Counted from the first letter of the stretch, positions 1-12,672 are shown. The stretch is DNA of 64,000 bases from Hirsutella rhossiliensis (GCF_020360975.1 NW_025408679.1:434001-498000), one strand, 5' to 3'. A program made the numbers and translations. The notes: generated by a model from the letters alone, not told the origin.

Positions 1-700
1 TATATTTAATACCGCGGCGAGAGCCTATTAAAGGGACTAAGGCTAGGTTAAGGCCGTGTTTAGACTAAAGGCTATAATCTCTTACCGCGCGTATATAATA
101 GTTATAAAAAACGTCCTTTTAAGGGTAGCGATAGTAAATAGGAAGCAATTACTTTATAAGATTATAAAAGTAAATAAAGTTAAGGTCTTCTAAGCCTAAG
201 CGCTATACCCTTAATCTAAGATATTAACGGCGATAACTATACTTATTAAGGTTAGTAGCTTAAAGGAGGCTAATAGGCTCTATAACCTAAGCTTAGTCCT
301 TAAAGTATAAATCTTTTAATATAAACCCTATAATAAGTCGGTCTAACTATAAAGGTACTATAATTACTATAGATATAGCTATATTACTAAGCGATATATA
401 TCGATATAACTCTATAGCTAATATAAAAGCACGGTATATAATAAAAGTAAGGATAAATATAAGGCTAAGAAGGGCGAAATCCCCTATAACTATATCTTAT
501 ACTAAGGGGACTACTTATTATAGACCTAGACCTACCTTATAGTAAATAAAGCCTAGGAAAAGGTAAGGGAAAACTACTTATATCGACCTTAATAGTTTAT
601 AAATACTTAAACGTATACTAAGTAATAGGTGCTCCCTACTATCGAAACCTAGGGCGTTCTTAAATCGACTATAGTCTAGAAGTAGGGACTAAGTAGACCG
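1..700 (+). pseudogene. LINE copy 1, ORF1 (gag-like) remnant, 5' end outside window
   Basis: This is the C-terminal part of a Tad-like LINE ORF1, the nucleic-acid-binding protein of a non-LTR retrotransposon. Bases 356-397 read Y-x2-Y-x4-Y-x4-Y where a CCHC zinc knuckle would have C-x2-C-x4-H-x4-C: each Cys or His codon (TGY, CAY) has become Tyr (TAY), exactly what RIP produces. A possible second knuckle follows near 410-470. The start lies upstream of base 1; the inverted second copy suggests about 560 more bases. The 3' limit is a guess, since RIP stops hide the real one. Family assignment rests on the knuckle and on the RT gene immediately downstream. Confidence 0.75.
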
Positions 701-829
701 CGCTAAGATAAAAGGTCGTGCTTAAAACACCCGCCGGCTAGTAGGGCTAGGGAGGCTAAACTAAGTACGAACGATATTTATAGGTATAGTAAATAAAAAA
801 GCGCTAAGAGATAAAGCGCTTCCCTCCTT

Positions 830-3800
830 ATATAAACGACCCTTTTTACCCTAACCCTACCTATATATAACTAAAAGTACTATTCTAGAATATATAGAAG
901 AGATATAAGCTAGCTTAGTTAGCGCTTTACTACTAAGCTAGCTTCGACCTAATAATACTATAGGAAGTAAAAGCTATACTAAGAGGCGCCCCCCCCCCCC
1001 TTAGAGCAGCGCCCTATAGCCTAGTTTATAAGGAGGGGAGGTACGCGCTATATATATATAAAAGGCTTAGGCTAAGGACTTAGTTACCTTAGTTTAGACT
1101 AAACTAAAGCGAGGTAATTTTTAAGGATAGTATTAAACTATAAGCGATTTACTTACTACTAAGGGCCGCGAGGGTAAGAGCGCTATATAACCTAAGCGTA
1201 ATCGAACTAAAGCACCCTATAGTAATAGTAAGGGACTTTAATATCTATTACCTACTCTAGGATAGATATAATAAAACCTTAGATAGCACGATATAACTTA
1301 TATAAAAGGCGATAAGGCTATAACTTAAACTCGCTACTTTAAGAAGGGAGTATATAAGATTTTTTTATAGCTAAAAGGATAGTACTATTAACCTAGCTTA
1401 GGTAATACTAAAGACTAGAATATAATATACTAGGCCTAACTTAGACCTAACTAGGTTAGACTATATCCTTTAAACTATTATACTATAGGTCGATACTTAG
1501 GCCTAGGCACCTAAATCGGCCTTAAGGTAAAAAGAAGTAAAAGTAAAGCTAGTTAAAGCTAAGACTATATCTTAGCTAGGACTATACTAGCTAATACTTT
1601 AGACGCCTAAGGATATCGATAAGGACCTAAACTATATCTTCGCTACTTTAGTATAGATCGCGATAGCTATAGTTCCGCGCTAAGGGCGAGTATTACTTAA
1701 GGGCAACGTATAGTTTACCCTAGAAGTAAGGAAGGTAATAAGGGAGGCTAAGAGGGTAAGGAGGAAGTATAAGCGGGAAAGGAATAAAGCGAACTAAGAA
1801 GACCTATATAAGGCGTTTATAGCTTAAAAGTAAACCGTTTACTAAGTAAGGAGGGCTTACTAGCGTAAGTTCTTAAAGGAATTTAGCGCTAATAATACTA
1901 AGCTTTAGAATATAAAGAAGTAGGTAAGACTTTATAGTAAGCTACTACTAGAACTAACCTATATCCTACTATTAGTTAAGGAAGGTAAGGACCGATTAAT
2001 AGAAACCTTTAAAGGGAAGGCCTAGTTACTAGCCGCTAAGTTCTTCCTACTAAAGGCCGGCACGACTTAAGGGCTACCCTAGCCTATAGCTAAGGCGACC
2101 CTTATAGTTAACTAATAGATCTAGCTAGCTAATATTATAGGGGCGCTAGGTAAGATAGTAAGCTAGAAAGCGGTAGGTCTAGATAGCGTCCCCTTAAGGT
2201 TTATTAAGAAGTACGGCCTAGCCTTAGTCTAGTAACTAGCTATAATCTTTAATGCCTATACCCGACTTTTATATTTCCTAGGTTAGTTTTATAGCGCGAA
2301 TATAGTAGTTATCTAAAAGCTAGGTAAGAGGCTAGACGCCTACTATATAGTAGGGGGTTAGAGACTAATTTCCCTCCTACCTATAGTAGGAAAAGTACTT
2401 AAGTAAATACTAGCTTAAAAGATCGTAAGAGTAGTAGAGGTAAACGGTATCTTACTAAATAGATAAATAAAGAATAAGAGGGAACGCTTTATAAAAGCAG
2501 CGATCTTACTAGTAATAAAACTAATACGCGTAATATAAGCCTAAAGGGGTATTATATTATTCTTATAGCTAGATATTAAGGGTATATTTAATATAGTTAA
2601 CTATAATAAGCTTATAAGGGAACTAAAGCTTAAGGGATACCCTAGGTAGCTTATAAGCTTAATATAGAGCTTTATAAGCGATAAGAGATCGACCCTTTAC
2701 TTTAATAAAAAGACCTTAGAGCTAACTTAAGTACTAATAAGAGTCCTTTAAGGCTCCCTTTTATCCTTAATCTTATTTCTATACTATATAACCCCTTTAT
2801 ATAAAAGGCTTAGTATAATATATAGTATTTATACTATTAGCTTTACTAACGATATAAATATAGTTAGTATTAGACCTAATAAGGCTACTATAGTAGTACG
2901 CTTAAAGGAAGGTTAGAGGGTATACGCGGAATAAGTAACTAAGTTCGCGGTTACTTTTAAACTATTAAAGAGCGAATTACTATACTTTATATAAAGGAGA
3001 TAAGTAATAATAACGCTTATTTACCTTAGGGCCGACGTAGTAACCCCGGTCTAAGAGGCCTACTTACTAAGGGTTTAAGTATACTAAAAACTACGCTAAA
3101 AGGTATATTTAAAATAACTTTAAGCAAAGTTAAAGTACTAAACTATAGCCCTAACTAAGCTCGCGGCGTCTATATAGGGCTATACCTTACTATATACTAA
3201 GGAAGTTTATAGTAAGGTAATCCGGTCCTTAATCTCTTATATTATAGTTATATTTTATAAGATAACGCCTATAAAGGGGAAACTATATAAAATCGTATAA
3301 GACCTTACCTAAGACTAGTTAGCCTACCTTTAGGTAGTAATAGGTACCTACTACGCGACCTTAGTTTACTAAGTTAAAGTAGAGGTATAGGTGCCCTTAA
3401 TTAACCTCTACTTAAACTAAAGAATAATAAATACCTTTTAGAGGCTAAAGGACTTAAGGCTCTAAGGCTAAATCTAACGCGCGTTTAACGCGGTCGCGGG
3501 TATACTTAAAAGGAGGCGATATTAGAGAGAGGGTAGACCCTTAGTAGCACTACCTCTAGGTAGACCCCCCCTCGTAGAGGAGATAAGGGGGTTCTAGAGC
3601 TAGATAGGATCGGACGACCTCTTAGATAAAGCTAAGTCGCTTAAAAGGCTAAATAAGGAATAGGCCGCTTAATAGAACGCTAAGGAAAACGCGATCTAAT
3701 AATACTAAACTACCTTTTACCCCGCTAACTTCCTACCTTAGTTTAATAAAGTAATAACGCTAGACTATTATAAGGGCCTCCTTAAGTATATTAGTATAGT

Positions 3801-4210
3801 AATTACTTAAATATATATAAGAAAGATTAAGCTTAATAACTTATTCTTTAATTAATAGGTCCTTAGCTTAGTTTCGCTAATATATACCTATAGATAAAGA
3901 TAGGATACTATCTACTATATAATAATCGACTATCTACTAATAGTAGAGGTAAGGAAGTCCCTCTTAATATAAGCCTAAGATATAGGTAATATAAAAGCGG
4001 GCCTTTAAGGGAAAAGGATAGTAGCGCTACTAGCGTAATAGTTCCTTCGCTTAAGTAAGCTTTACTAGTTCGACCTAGCTTAAAGGCTATATATAGATAT
4101 ACTAGATAATAGAACTAAGGTCGCGCTAAGGATAGAGCGGACTTAACTAGGACTACCTTAGCTAACTACTTCCCTTACTAAGGCGACCTAAGAAGGGAGA
4201 GGACTTACGA
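830..4210 (+). pseudogene. LINE copy 1, ORF2 (endonuclease-reverse transcriptase), RIP-killed
   Basis: This is the replicase of a Tad/I-like LINE. Reading TAG/TAA as mutated Gln/Trp gives one nearly continuous frame of about 1,100 codons. The AP-like endonuclease comes first (about 830-1750), with a GDFN-type block near 1221-1250 that reads V-I-V-R-D-F-N-I-Y-Y (Tyr from His). The RT follows (about 2150-3050): a PQGSPLSP-like stretch at about 2740-2770 and the catalytic box at 2842-2853, which reads F-T-N-D, so the first Asp of FTDD is now Asn. A basic tail and a His/Cys-rich end run to about 4200. A 12-C homopolymer sits inside the endonuclease. It is dead through dozens of stops. It converges on the antisense gene that begins downstream. 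Confidence 0.88.
989..1000 (+). repeat. 12-C homopolymer inside LINE endonuclease
   Basis: This is a run of twelve C residues in the endonuclease part of ORF2. The inverted copy has exactly twelve G residues at 33356-33367. A homopolymer this long is prone to slippage, so equal length in both copies suggests that they are young relative to each other, or that the length is constrained by the reading frame (a proline run). Confidence 0.9.
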
Positions 4211-4214
4211 TTAT

Positions 4215-5567
4215 AAGACTATAGCTTTAACTAAACTAAACTTAAACTAAGCGTAAACCTCGCCGATTAAACTATAAACTAAATAAAATTAATATAACTT
4301 AACCGAACTAACCTTAATAGCTATAAAATAAGACCTACTATTAAAAGACTATAACTAAATAAGACCTAACCTAGAACTAAACTAAAACGAAGCTAATAAC
4401 TAGCCCCCCCTTAAACTATAACCTTAGCTTAGCTCGTTAGTAGTAACGTCTACCTTATTATTATAGCGGGAATAACGAGACCCCCCTAAGGTAGTACGCG
4501 GAGTATAAGAGGGAATAACCTAAGGCTTATAAGGAGTATAGGGACTACTACTACTATAAGAACCCTAATAACGACTAAATAGACCTAACCTTAAACCTAA
4601 ACTAAAGCTAGCCTAGACGGCTAGCTTATAAGATAGAGTAATAACTAAGGTCTATACTAAGGTAAGACCTATATTAGCGGCGGTATAGAAGCGTTTACTA
4701 TAGCCTATACTATAACTATAGATCTAATCGAGGTTAAGACTAATAACGATCTTAGCTAAGACCGAACTATAATAGCTATAAAGACGCTACTAAATAAAGT
4801 TAAGGGCGTTAGTAAGATTAGTAAGCGACGTAAGACAGGGATGCTTTAAGGCGGGCTTAGTACTAAGAGAACTACTAAGCTATAGCTCGGCGTTAAAGGG
4901 AGACGCGGTTAGCTCTTAAGCTAGCTCTATAACGGCCGCGGGTATAAATACCTTAGCCTTAGCCTTAGATAGGGCCTTAAACGCGGCTACTACCTTACCC
5001 TTACCTTTACCCTTCCCCTTATTAATAGGGATTAGGGCTAGAATAGGCCTAGTAAAACTAGTAAGATTAAAGCTACTATCCTCTATATTAGGGCCGTTAC
5101 TAGTAATAAGATAGAAATAGTTAGCGAGATTATTAACCGCTATAAAAGTCTTTTAGGTAACTAAGAGCGACTTAGGCCTAACCTAGGCTAAGGTCTTAAT
5201 AGCGTCGCTAAACTTACCTAAGTACTTCTTTAAGGACTTATATATATAGCGGGTATTATCTATAAAATAAGTAAAAGCTAACGTAAGCGTCTTTATATTC
5301 TTGGCGACTATAGCTAGATTAAGGGTAGACTCGCTTAACGCGCCCTTACCTTAAGTAGTAGGGGCCTTTTAACTAGGGCGAATATAAGTTTCTAAAGTAG
5401 TATAATAAAGGCGCTCTTATATTAAACCCTTAATAAGGGAAGAGCTATCGACCTTAGACTATACTTAGTAAAGGGTACTAGTAGCCTCCTTACCTTTAAA
5501 GGTAATCTAAAATATAGATTAGTACTAAACTTAGATAGTACTATAGCGGGAAGGGGTTACTTACTTA
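4215..5567 (-). pseudogene. Antisense gene of LINE unit, copy 1, 3' part
   Basis: Downstream of the LINE ORF2, the opposite strand holds a coding-like frame whose only stops are RIP-type (TAG/TAA from Gln/Trp codons). It is the same gene as 28447-30140 and is described in full there. Visible here are a lysine/glycine-rich basic stretch at about 4990-5040 and Ser/Tyr/Gln-rich C-terminal sequence towards 4250. The gene converges on, and may slightly overlap, the end of ORF2. It is broken at 5568 by the copia-1 insertion and continues at 11627. I do not recognise the product. Alternatives are a gag-like ORF of a separate element fused to the LINE, or an accessory LINE gene. Confidence 0.6.
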
Positions 5568-5572
5568 GTAAT

Positions 5573-6140
5573 TCTAAAGGTATATAAGTAAAAGCGGAAT
5601 TTTAGGAAATTAAGGAATTATATAAGACTACGTAATAGAGGGGAAGAAGGAGTATAAGGTAGGATTTTTAACGGAATTTATTAGTAGTATATTAGTATAT
5701 AGAAGAGGTATTAAAGTTAATAATTCTCTATCTATCTACTAGCGGATATACTATCTTATATAGATAATTATAGCTAAACGGAAGAACCTTTCGGGACTAG
5801 ATTTAAGCTACCGTATAGCCCTAAGACTAGGGAATTCCGTAATACCTTAAGTAAATCTAGAAGTATCTTAGTTCTATTAATATTCGTGTTTAAAGGAGGT
5901 TAGTCGTGCTAGTATTCTTAAGAGGTCTTAGCTAGTATTCTAAGCTAGCTCTATTCCTTCGATTCCCGATTATATAATAACCGGCAACCCGTTTAATATA
6001 TAATAATATATAAAATAATAAGCGATTCTTACTCTAGAAGATAAGATTTTATCTATAATTAATATACTACTTATTAGCTTATATAATCGGGAGAGTATAT
6101 TATAGCTACTTTATTTATAGTAGGAACACCGTTCCTTATA
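5573..6140 (-). repeat. copia-1 3' LTR
   Basis: This is the left copy of the 568-bp LTR, which is the 3' LTR because the element is on the minus strand. It starts directly after the GTAAT duplication and ends with CCTTATA at 6140, the expected RIP product of a CA-ended LTR. It differs from the other LTR at 11055-11621 mostly by transitions. A third copy stands alone at 37226-37793. Confidence 0.92.
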
Positions 6141-6156
6141 GCCTCCCTTAAAGAGT
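6141..6156 (-). other. copia-1 polypurine tract
   Basis: On the minus strand the bases just upstream of the 3' LTR read as a purine-rich run (TTTAAGGGAGGC), the usual primer for plus-strand DNA synthesis. Position and composition both fit; no other evidence. Confidence 0.7.
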
Positions 6157-6159
6157 AGA

Positions 6160-9100
6160 TTTATATACTCTTTACTAATTTATTTATAGTAGTATATATA
6201 TAGGGTAAAAATATAATTTAGGAAAACTATTCTTATACCTTAATAGGATATATAAAAACCTATTCTTTCTTAGGAAATAAAATCCTTAGGTATATACTAA
6301 TAGAAAACCCTATAGTAGGAAAAATCTATAGTTATAATAATTATTTATAGGATAACCTTATATAAGGTAAAACCTATTATTACTAGGAAAATCTTAATAG
6401 ATAAAAACCTAGTAAATATTTCTCTAGGAAACCTAAAAAGGAAAAACCTAGTAGGGAAAGATATAGAAAGTATAAGAAATATCTAAAAACCCCTTTTAAT
6501 TGCTTAGGAACTTATATTAAGGATAGACCGTCTTTAAATTTATAGAGTAATCTAGGTCTTAATTCCTTTATAAAAATATTAGCTATATTATCTTTTAATT
6601 TAATATAAAAAACTCTAATTTCCCTTTCTCTTATACTAGTTCTAGTATAGTAATAGGCTAATCTTATATACTTAGACCTTTTATAAAATTCCGGATTTTC
6701 TGCTAATTTAATAGTAGTAGTATTATCCGTTAAAATAAGAGGTATAGTATTAGGAATCTTAATAGATAGATCCTTAGTAATATTTTTAAAAAGCATATTT
6801 AAATAAATAGCTTCTTTATTTACCTCCCTAAGGCTAATATACTTTACTTTATAGGTAGAAAGGGCAACGAACTTCTACTTAGAGTAAGCCTAGCTTATTA
6901 TATTATTATATATATAAAAACAGTAACCGGAAAAGGATTTTCCGTCCGTTAAATCCGACGCCTAGCTAGAGTCGGTAAAACCCTTTATATATAGATAGGT
7001 AAAAGGGATATTATAATTATATTTAATCTTTAAGCTAGGGAATTTATTTAAATATTTCTAAATTATATTTAAAGCCTTAAAATATATTTAGTCGGGCTTA
7101 GCGGCGAATCTAGCATAGGAAATTATAGAATATAAGATATCTAGCTTAGTAAATAAGGCTAAGTATAATAGAGATCCTATTTCTTTCTAAAATTATAATA
7201 TATCTTCCTTAAAAGGTAATTCCTTTGCTTTTATAAGCTTATAAGCTTAAAGCCTACTATAGCGGGTAAATTCGAAGTTCCTAAAACTTCTTTATTAAAT
7301 TGCTTTAATTTCTTTAAGGTATAATTTTCTTAGGATATATAGAGCTCTTTATTTTCTCGGTTTATTATAATGTTTAGACCTAAGAAGTCTTTTATATCTC
7401 CTAAGATAGTAAAATCTAGGAATTTAGATAATTCTTTAAATAATCTTTCTTCTATTATAGATTTAGAGGGCCCTACTATAAGAAAGTCGTCGACGTAAAT
7501 TGCTAAGGCTATACTATAGTCTTTATTTATAAATACTCCTTTATCTATTAAAAGAGGAAGAAATCTAAGATTATTTAGTATAATTTTTAAATTATTATAC
7601 TAGAGCTTAGGACTTTATTTTAGGCTATATAATACTTTCTTTAGCTTTGCTTTAATTTAACCGGTTTTATATAGGTCTAGGAATTTAGTTAATTTAATTC
7701 CTTTAGCTTTATAAGCTAATCTATACTTTAAATAATATTCTTTAAGAGCGTATTCTTTATAGCCTATAAGAAGATCGATATATACTTCGCTATCTATATC
7801 GGTATATACGAAGGCATTTATTATATCTATTTATAAAGCTTCGAATTCGTAGATAATAGCTAAAATAAGTAGAATTCTAATAGATTTAGGTCTAGCTATA
7901 GTCGAGAAGGTATGTAGGAAATCTAAGCTATAGATCTACTTAAATCCCTATATTATAAAATAGGCTTTATATTTTATTATATTAATTTAACTATCCTTCT
8001 TAATAGTATAGACCTAGCGGCCTCTTATAGCCTCCTTATCCCTAAGGAGGTAGGAAAATTCCTAAGTTTTATATTTAATTAGCTAGATAATTTCCTTAAT
8101 TATAGTATCTTTCTAAAATACTATTTTTGGGCTATTTATTGCCTATTTATAGGTCTTTAGAATTTTTAAATCCTAATTTTCTATACTAGCTAGAATTAAC
8201 TTTATAAAATCGTAGTTTAGAAATAAATTAACGTTAGGGTATTCGATATAATTAGAATCGAACCCTTCCGGCTTCTTAGGTAATTCTACTACTATTTTAC
8301 TAATAGTAGGAATAGGATCGTTATTTAGAGACTCTTCTTTTATAGAGGGCGAGGGACTTTTATCTCTAGGTTCTCTAGTAGCTTCCTCTATAGGGATATA
8401 GCTTTCTAGCTTATCTTTATTCGGAATAGAATTAAAATTAAAGGTATTATTACTACTAGAGATTTCTAGATTTTTTATAAATTTATTTTCTAGTATAGTA
8501 ATATCTCTAGAGATAGTAATCTTTCTCTTAGAAAAATCCTAGATTTTATATACATTTTCTAAATAGCCTACTATTATTCCCCTATTATCTAGCTTATCTT
8601 TAGGGTCTTTATTCTTATAATATATAAGGCTTCTAAAGGTCTTAATTTTATTTAAGGTCTCGAAGGGTAGTATTATATTATCCCTCTTTTCTATAGGACT
8701 TTTAAATCCTATCGTAGAATACGGTAATCTATTATATAAATAAGTAGCTATTAAAATAGCTTCTCGTTATAGATATTTAAGAAGCCTAGTAGTAAATAAA
8801 AGAGCTCGTACTTTTTCTAATATAGTACGATTTATTCTTTCTATTCTACTATTAGATTCCGGCGTCCTAGGAGGACTAGAATTAAAGGTAATTCCTTCTT
8901 TTTTATAATAGAGCTTTATTTTATATATAAATTCTTTAGTATTATTAGAAAATGCTTTTCTAATCCTAGTATTTTTAGGGTTATTTTCTACCCTATTTTT
9001 AAATTCTAGGAACCTATCTAGAGCTTCTCCCTTTTTTCGAACAAGGTATATTTCTAGATATTAGGTTCCTACGTCTAGGAAAGAAATATAATAGTTATAT

Positions 9101-10980
9101 TTATTATAAGTAAGCACTTTAATTAGCCCCTAAATATCTAATACTAATTTTTCTAAATAAGAATAAGACTTATATAAAGGTTTTTTATTAACCTTATTCG
9201 TTGCCTTAGCTTTAATATATATTTCGCATTGCTTTATTTTATATTCCTCTTCTAGAGGCATTTTTATATCCTTATTATATCTTTTTAATATTTCTAAAAT
9301 AGCCCTACTATTTATATGCCCTAAGCATAAGTACTAAGTATAAAAATCTATATCCTTTGCTTTTATAGATATAATAAGGATCGATTAGCTTTCTAATAAA
9401 GGTTCTATAGGAATATAATATAATTTGTTTCTAAGAAATCCTTTAGTAAGGACCTTAGCCTTATTATCTAATAAAAGGACTTTATTTCCTCCTATTAAGG
9501 TATAGGTATTATTAAAATAAGATTAGGATAGTATATTTACCCTTAATTCGGGTATATAAAAGCAGTCTTAAAGGATATACCTTTTTCTACTATATAGGAA
9601 CTTAAATACTAAGTCCCCTTTTCCTTTTACTAATATAAAGGCTTTTCCTAGTAAACTTTAGACTTAATTTCTTTATAGTTAATAAGGAAATTCTTATTAG
9701 ATACTATATGCCTAGTAGCTCCGGTATTATAGATAAAATTAAAGATCCTTTTATTCTTATAACTAGGAAATCCTCCTTCTCTTACCTTTAAGACTAATTC
9801 CTTTATTCTAAGAATTAAGGCTTTTAGAGGTCCTAAAAAAGAGTCTTTATTAGCTTCTACTATAGGGGTATTTATAGAGGTTAAAATTACCTCTAAATCC
9901 TTAGACGTTTATATAGGGGTCGGAGCCCTAGAAAGGTCTATAAGGTTAATATCTAGGTCTATATTTTCTTACGAAGCTATATTTAAGACCTTATTACTAT
10001 CGTCCGAATCGGACTCTAGCTCTATAATTCGAGCCTTCCTTCTTTTATTAGTAGTAGAAATACTACTAGAAGGGGATTTCTTCTTAAAAGAAGAAGATAA
10101 AGAAAAAGATTTTCTTTTCTTAGAAATTTAAGTCCTATCGTCCTTCTTTCCTTTATTTAAAACCTAATAAGTAGGAGCCTTATTTAGGTATAATTTATAG
10201 CAATTTACTATAAAATGCCCTAGTTTTTTGCATTCCTTATAATAAGGAGTATCCGTAGAATTTCTATAGGATTTCTAAGGCTTCCTTTATATTAAGAAGG
10301 CTTTCTCTAAAGATTTATCTATATCCTCTATTCTTCTAGCTTTATTTAAAAGACTAGCTATTAGGGATTTAAGGGTAAACGCTATAGAATTATACTTAAG
10401 TCTCTATATAATATTTATAATATAGCTTCTAAATTCCTTATTAAGGTAATTAAGAATCTATACTATAAGGATAACTTCTAGAATTTCTATGTTATAGGAT
10501 TTTAAATCCTTATAGATTTCTTTTACCTTATAAAGGTATTTCTCTAAATTAGAGCTTAAGGGACTAAGATTAAAGAGCTGCTTTATAAGTAAATAATTCG
10601 ACGAGAAATTCAACGGATTATATAGCTTTATAAGCTTATCCTAAGCAGCTTTAGTATTTATTAAATGCTTAATTTATATTAAAGGGCTATCTTTAACTTA
10701 AAGAAAAATCTAGGATAAAGCTTCTATAGTCTTTATATAATTTTCTTACTCTAAAGTAGCGATAAGCTTTTCCTTAGTAAGGATAGCTCTTATCCTCGTA
10801 GTCTAAAGAGTATAATTTAAATTTCCCTTAAGTCTAGAGAATTTATATTCTTTCTATCTACCTATTTTATATAAATTCGGTATTATTTCGTTCGTAGGGA
10901 TCGAGAAGTCTAGACGGGAGTTTAAGAGCGTAGGAAGGTAAAAGAAGTTAGGGGGAATTTCGAAAGGAATTTTAATTAAA
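6160..10980 (-). pseudogene. copia-1 gag-pol polyprotein remnant
   Basis: This is the polyprotein gene of the Ty1/copia element, read right to left. Gag lies at about 10980-10250 and ends in a zinc knuckle at about 10240-10198 (x-K-E-C-K-K-L-G-H-F-I-V-N-C, with the first Cys turned to Tyr). The GAG-pre-integrase and integrase core follow at about 9400-8600. The RT catalytic box Y-V-D-D is intact at 7497-7486, in the context L-A-I-Y-V-D-D-F-L-I-V-G. RNase H is at about 6800-6510. Scattered RIP stops make it non-functional, but many codons survive because the gene was already AT-rich and much of the remaining CpA lies in GCA/TGC. Confidence 0.9.
6512..6796 (-). pseudogene. copia-1 RNase H C-terminus, longest open stretch of the element
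   Basis: This is an open frame of 94 codons starting at an internal ATG; it is not an independent gene. It contains the copia RNase H signature: a T-D-N triplet (catalytic Asp region), A-x-N-P-x-F-Y-K-R-S-K-Y-I-R, where the family has HKRSKHI (His now Tyr), then I-K-L-K-D-N-I-A-N-I-F-I-K, where the family has T-x-D-x-x-A-D-x-L-T-K. It is the 3' end of pol, about 370 bp from the 3' LTR. Confidence 0.9.
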
Positions 10981-11039
10981 TATTTCGACGCGGAATTTCA
11001 AAGGTAGAAGTAGTTAATTTCCTAGCTTAAAAGGAGTAA

Positions 11040-11054
11040 GCCGGGCTTATAACC
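11040..11054 (-). other. copia-1 primer-binding site, half initiator-tRNA type
   Basis: On the minus strand the bases directly after the 5' LTR read GGTTATAAGCCCGGC. With one RIP change reversed (TGA to TAA), this is complementary to the anticodon stem-loop of initiator tRNA-Met (GGGCTCATAACC), the internal 'half-tRNA' primer known for Drosophila copia and yeast Ty5. It does not match the usual 3'-CCA end of a tRNA. The similar motif after the 5' LTRs of copia-2 and the TRIM supports the reading. Confidence 0.72.
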
Positions 11055-11621
11055 TTTAAAGGTATATAAGCAAAAGCGGAATTTTAGGAAATTAAGGAAT
11101 TATATAAGACTACGTAATAGAGGGGAAGAAGGAGTATAAGGTAGGATTTTTAACGGAATTTATTAGTAGTATATTAGTATATAAAAGAGGTATTAAAGTT
11201 AATAATTCTCTATCTATCTACTAGCGGATATACTATCTTATATAGATAATTATAGCTAAACGGAAGAACCTTTCGGGACTAGATTTAGGCTGCTATATAG
11301 CCCTAAGACTAAGGAATTCCGTAATACCTTAAGTAAATCTAAAAGTATCTTAGTTCTACTAATATTTATATTTAAAGGAGGTTAGTCGTGCTAGTATTCT
11401 TAAGAGGTCTTAGCAATATTCTAAGCTAGCTCTATTCCTTCGATTCCCGATTATACGATAACTAGCAACCTATTTAATATATAATAATATATAAAATAAC
11501 GAGCGATTCTTACTTTAAAAGATAAGATTTTATCTATAATTAATATACTACTTATTAGCTTATATAATTAGGAGAGTATATTATAGCTACTTTATTTATA
11601 GTAGGAATACTATTCCTTATA
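11055..11621 (-). repeat. copia-1 5' LTR
   Basis: This is the right copy of the LTR, 567 bp, which is the 5' LTR because the element is on the minus strand. It is bounded by the primer-binding site on its left and by the duplicated GTAAT on its right. It aligns end to end with 5573-6140. Confidence 0.92.
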
Positions 11622-11626
11622 GTAAT

Positions 11627-11965
11627 AAGACTAGTTAGAGTTAGCGTAAGCGATATACGCTTTAGCCTTTATAGCTATTAAAGTTAGTAAAAATACTAAA
11701 GGTAAGACTAACTTAGGATAAAGCTAGGATTAATATATATAATACTAGTTTTAATAGCTAGTAAAGGACTTATAAGTAAGCTTACTAGTAAGACGCCCGA
11801 TATATATAAAATATAGGATAAAGCGCTTTAATCCCGCTACTATAGCGACTTTCTTATAAGGAGGGGGTTTTAAAGGAAGCGAGCCGCTACTACCTAAGTC
11901 GGCTTCTTAGTTAGATATTATAACGCGACGATAAGTAGATTAGATATAGTATTAAGGAGACCTAG
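11627..11965 (-). pseudogene. Antisense gene of LINE unit, copy 1, 5' part
   Basis: This is the N-terminal part of the gene split by copia-1; it joins the part at 4215-5567 once the 6,054 bp of insertion and target duplication are removed. It matches the inverse of about 28447-28784. RIP stops only. No start codon survives that I would trust. Function unknown. Confidence 0.55.
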
Positions 11966-12671
11966 AGTTATAGAAACGAGGCGGGCGAGGTAATAGTTAG
12001 GCTTATAAAAGAGATAAATAATAAAGGGATAGGAGAAGGCACGTATAAAACTAAAGGGGGAGGGTAGGTATATATAAGCGCGAGCTAAGCGCGCGTAATT
12101 AATAATTATAAGATAAAGGGTAAATATAGGCCGCCGCGCCCTTAATTAGGAAGTCGCGTAGCCGGATAGGAACCGATTTACGATTAACGGAGCCGGCTAA
12201 CTAAATTTCGATTAGCTAGCCCTACCTAGGAGCGACCTATACTAGCGCCCGGCCCGGTAACCGGATATTACCTGCCCTACTAACTAACGGACCGATAAGC
12301 CGACGCGACCGCGGCTACGCGGCTACGACGCGGGAGCTAGGGTAAATAGAGGCGCCTATAAGTCGGGCCCCTAGAGAGAGACTACTGCCTATAACCCTAG
12401 GCCTAGGCTAGCGAGCCCGGGCCGCGGCCGCTTAGGATAGTAGCGGCTATAGCCTAAGAGGGCCCGCGCCGAGACGCGATTTTATAGGAGGAGCCCGCGG
12501 TAGCTAGCGTAAATTTCCTATATACTACTACTATAACCTTATTTAAGGCGGACCTATACTAAAAGAAAAGAGGGTTTTCCCTTAGGTACTTTAGTTTTTC
12601 CCTCTTATTTAATATTAAAGTTCTAGATACCTTTAGCTAGGTCCTTAGTATAATCTTAATAATAATAATAC
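11966..12671. other. GC-richer end of the left inverted arm, no coding seen
   Basis: This stretch lies upstream of the antisense gene and is markedly GC-rich for the window, with NotI-like GC blocks around 12170-12500. It is about 96% identical, by eye, to the inverse of 27738-28446, with differences mainly transitions. No reading frame stands out. It is probably the 5' leader or promoter region of the antisense gene. Homology between the arms stops near 12671 in a run of TAA/ATA triplets. Confidence 0.55.
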
Positions 12672-12672
12672 C

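Larger units (their letters stand above)
5573..11621 (-). mobile_element. copia-1: complete Ty1/copia retrotransposon, minus strand
   Basis: This is a full-length LTR retrotransposon of 6,049 bp, flanked by the 5-bp target duplication GTAAT (5568-5572 and 11622-11626). The uninterrupted target can be read in the inverted copy at 28785-28789. LTRs are 568 and 567 bp. Internal order on the minus strand is gag with zinc knuckle, integrase, RT, RNase H, which is the Ty1/copia order. It inserted into the antisense gene of LINE copy 1, so it is younger than that unit. It carries more surviving CpA/TpG than its host, mostly as GCA/TGC. Confidence 0.93.

Noticed and set aside
12130..12500. GC-rich patch as a CpG island or rDNA fragment
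   Set aside because: It occurs twice as part of the inverted arms and lacks any rRNA sequence I recognise; it is only the least RIP-prone part of the repeat unit.
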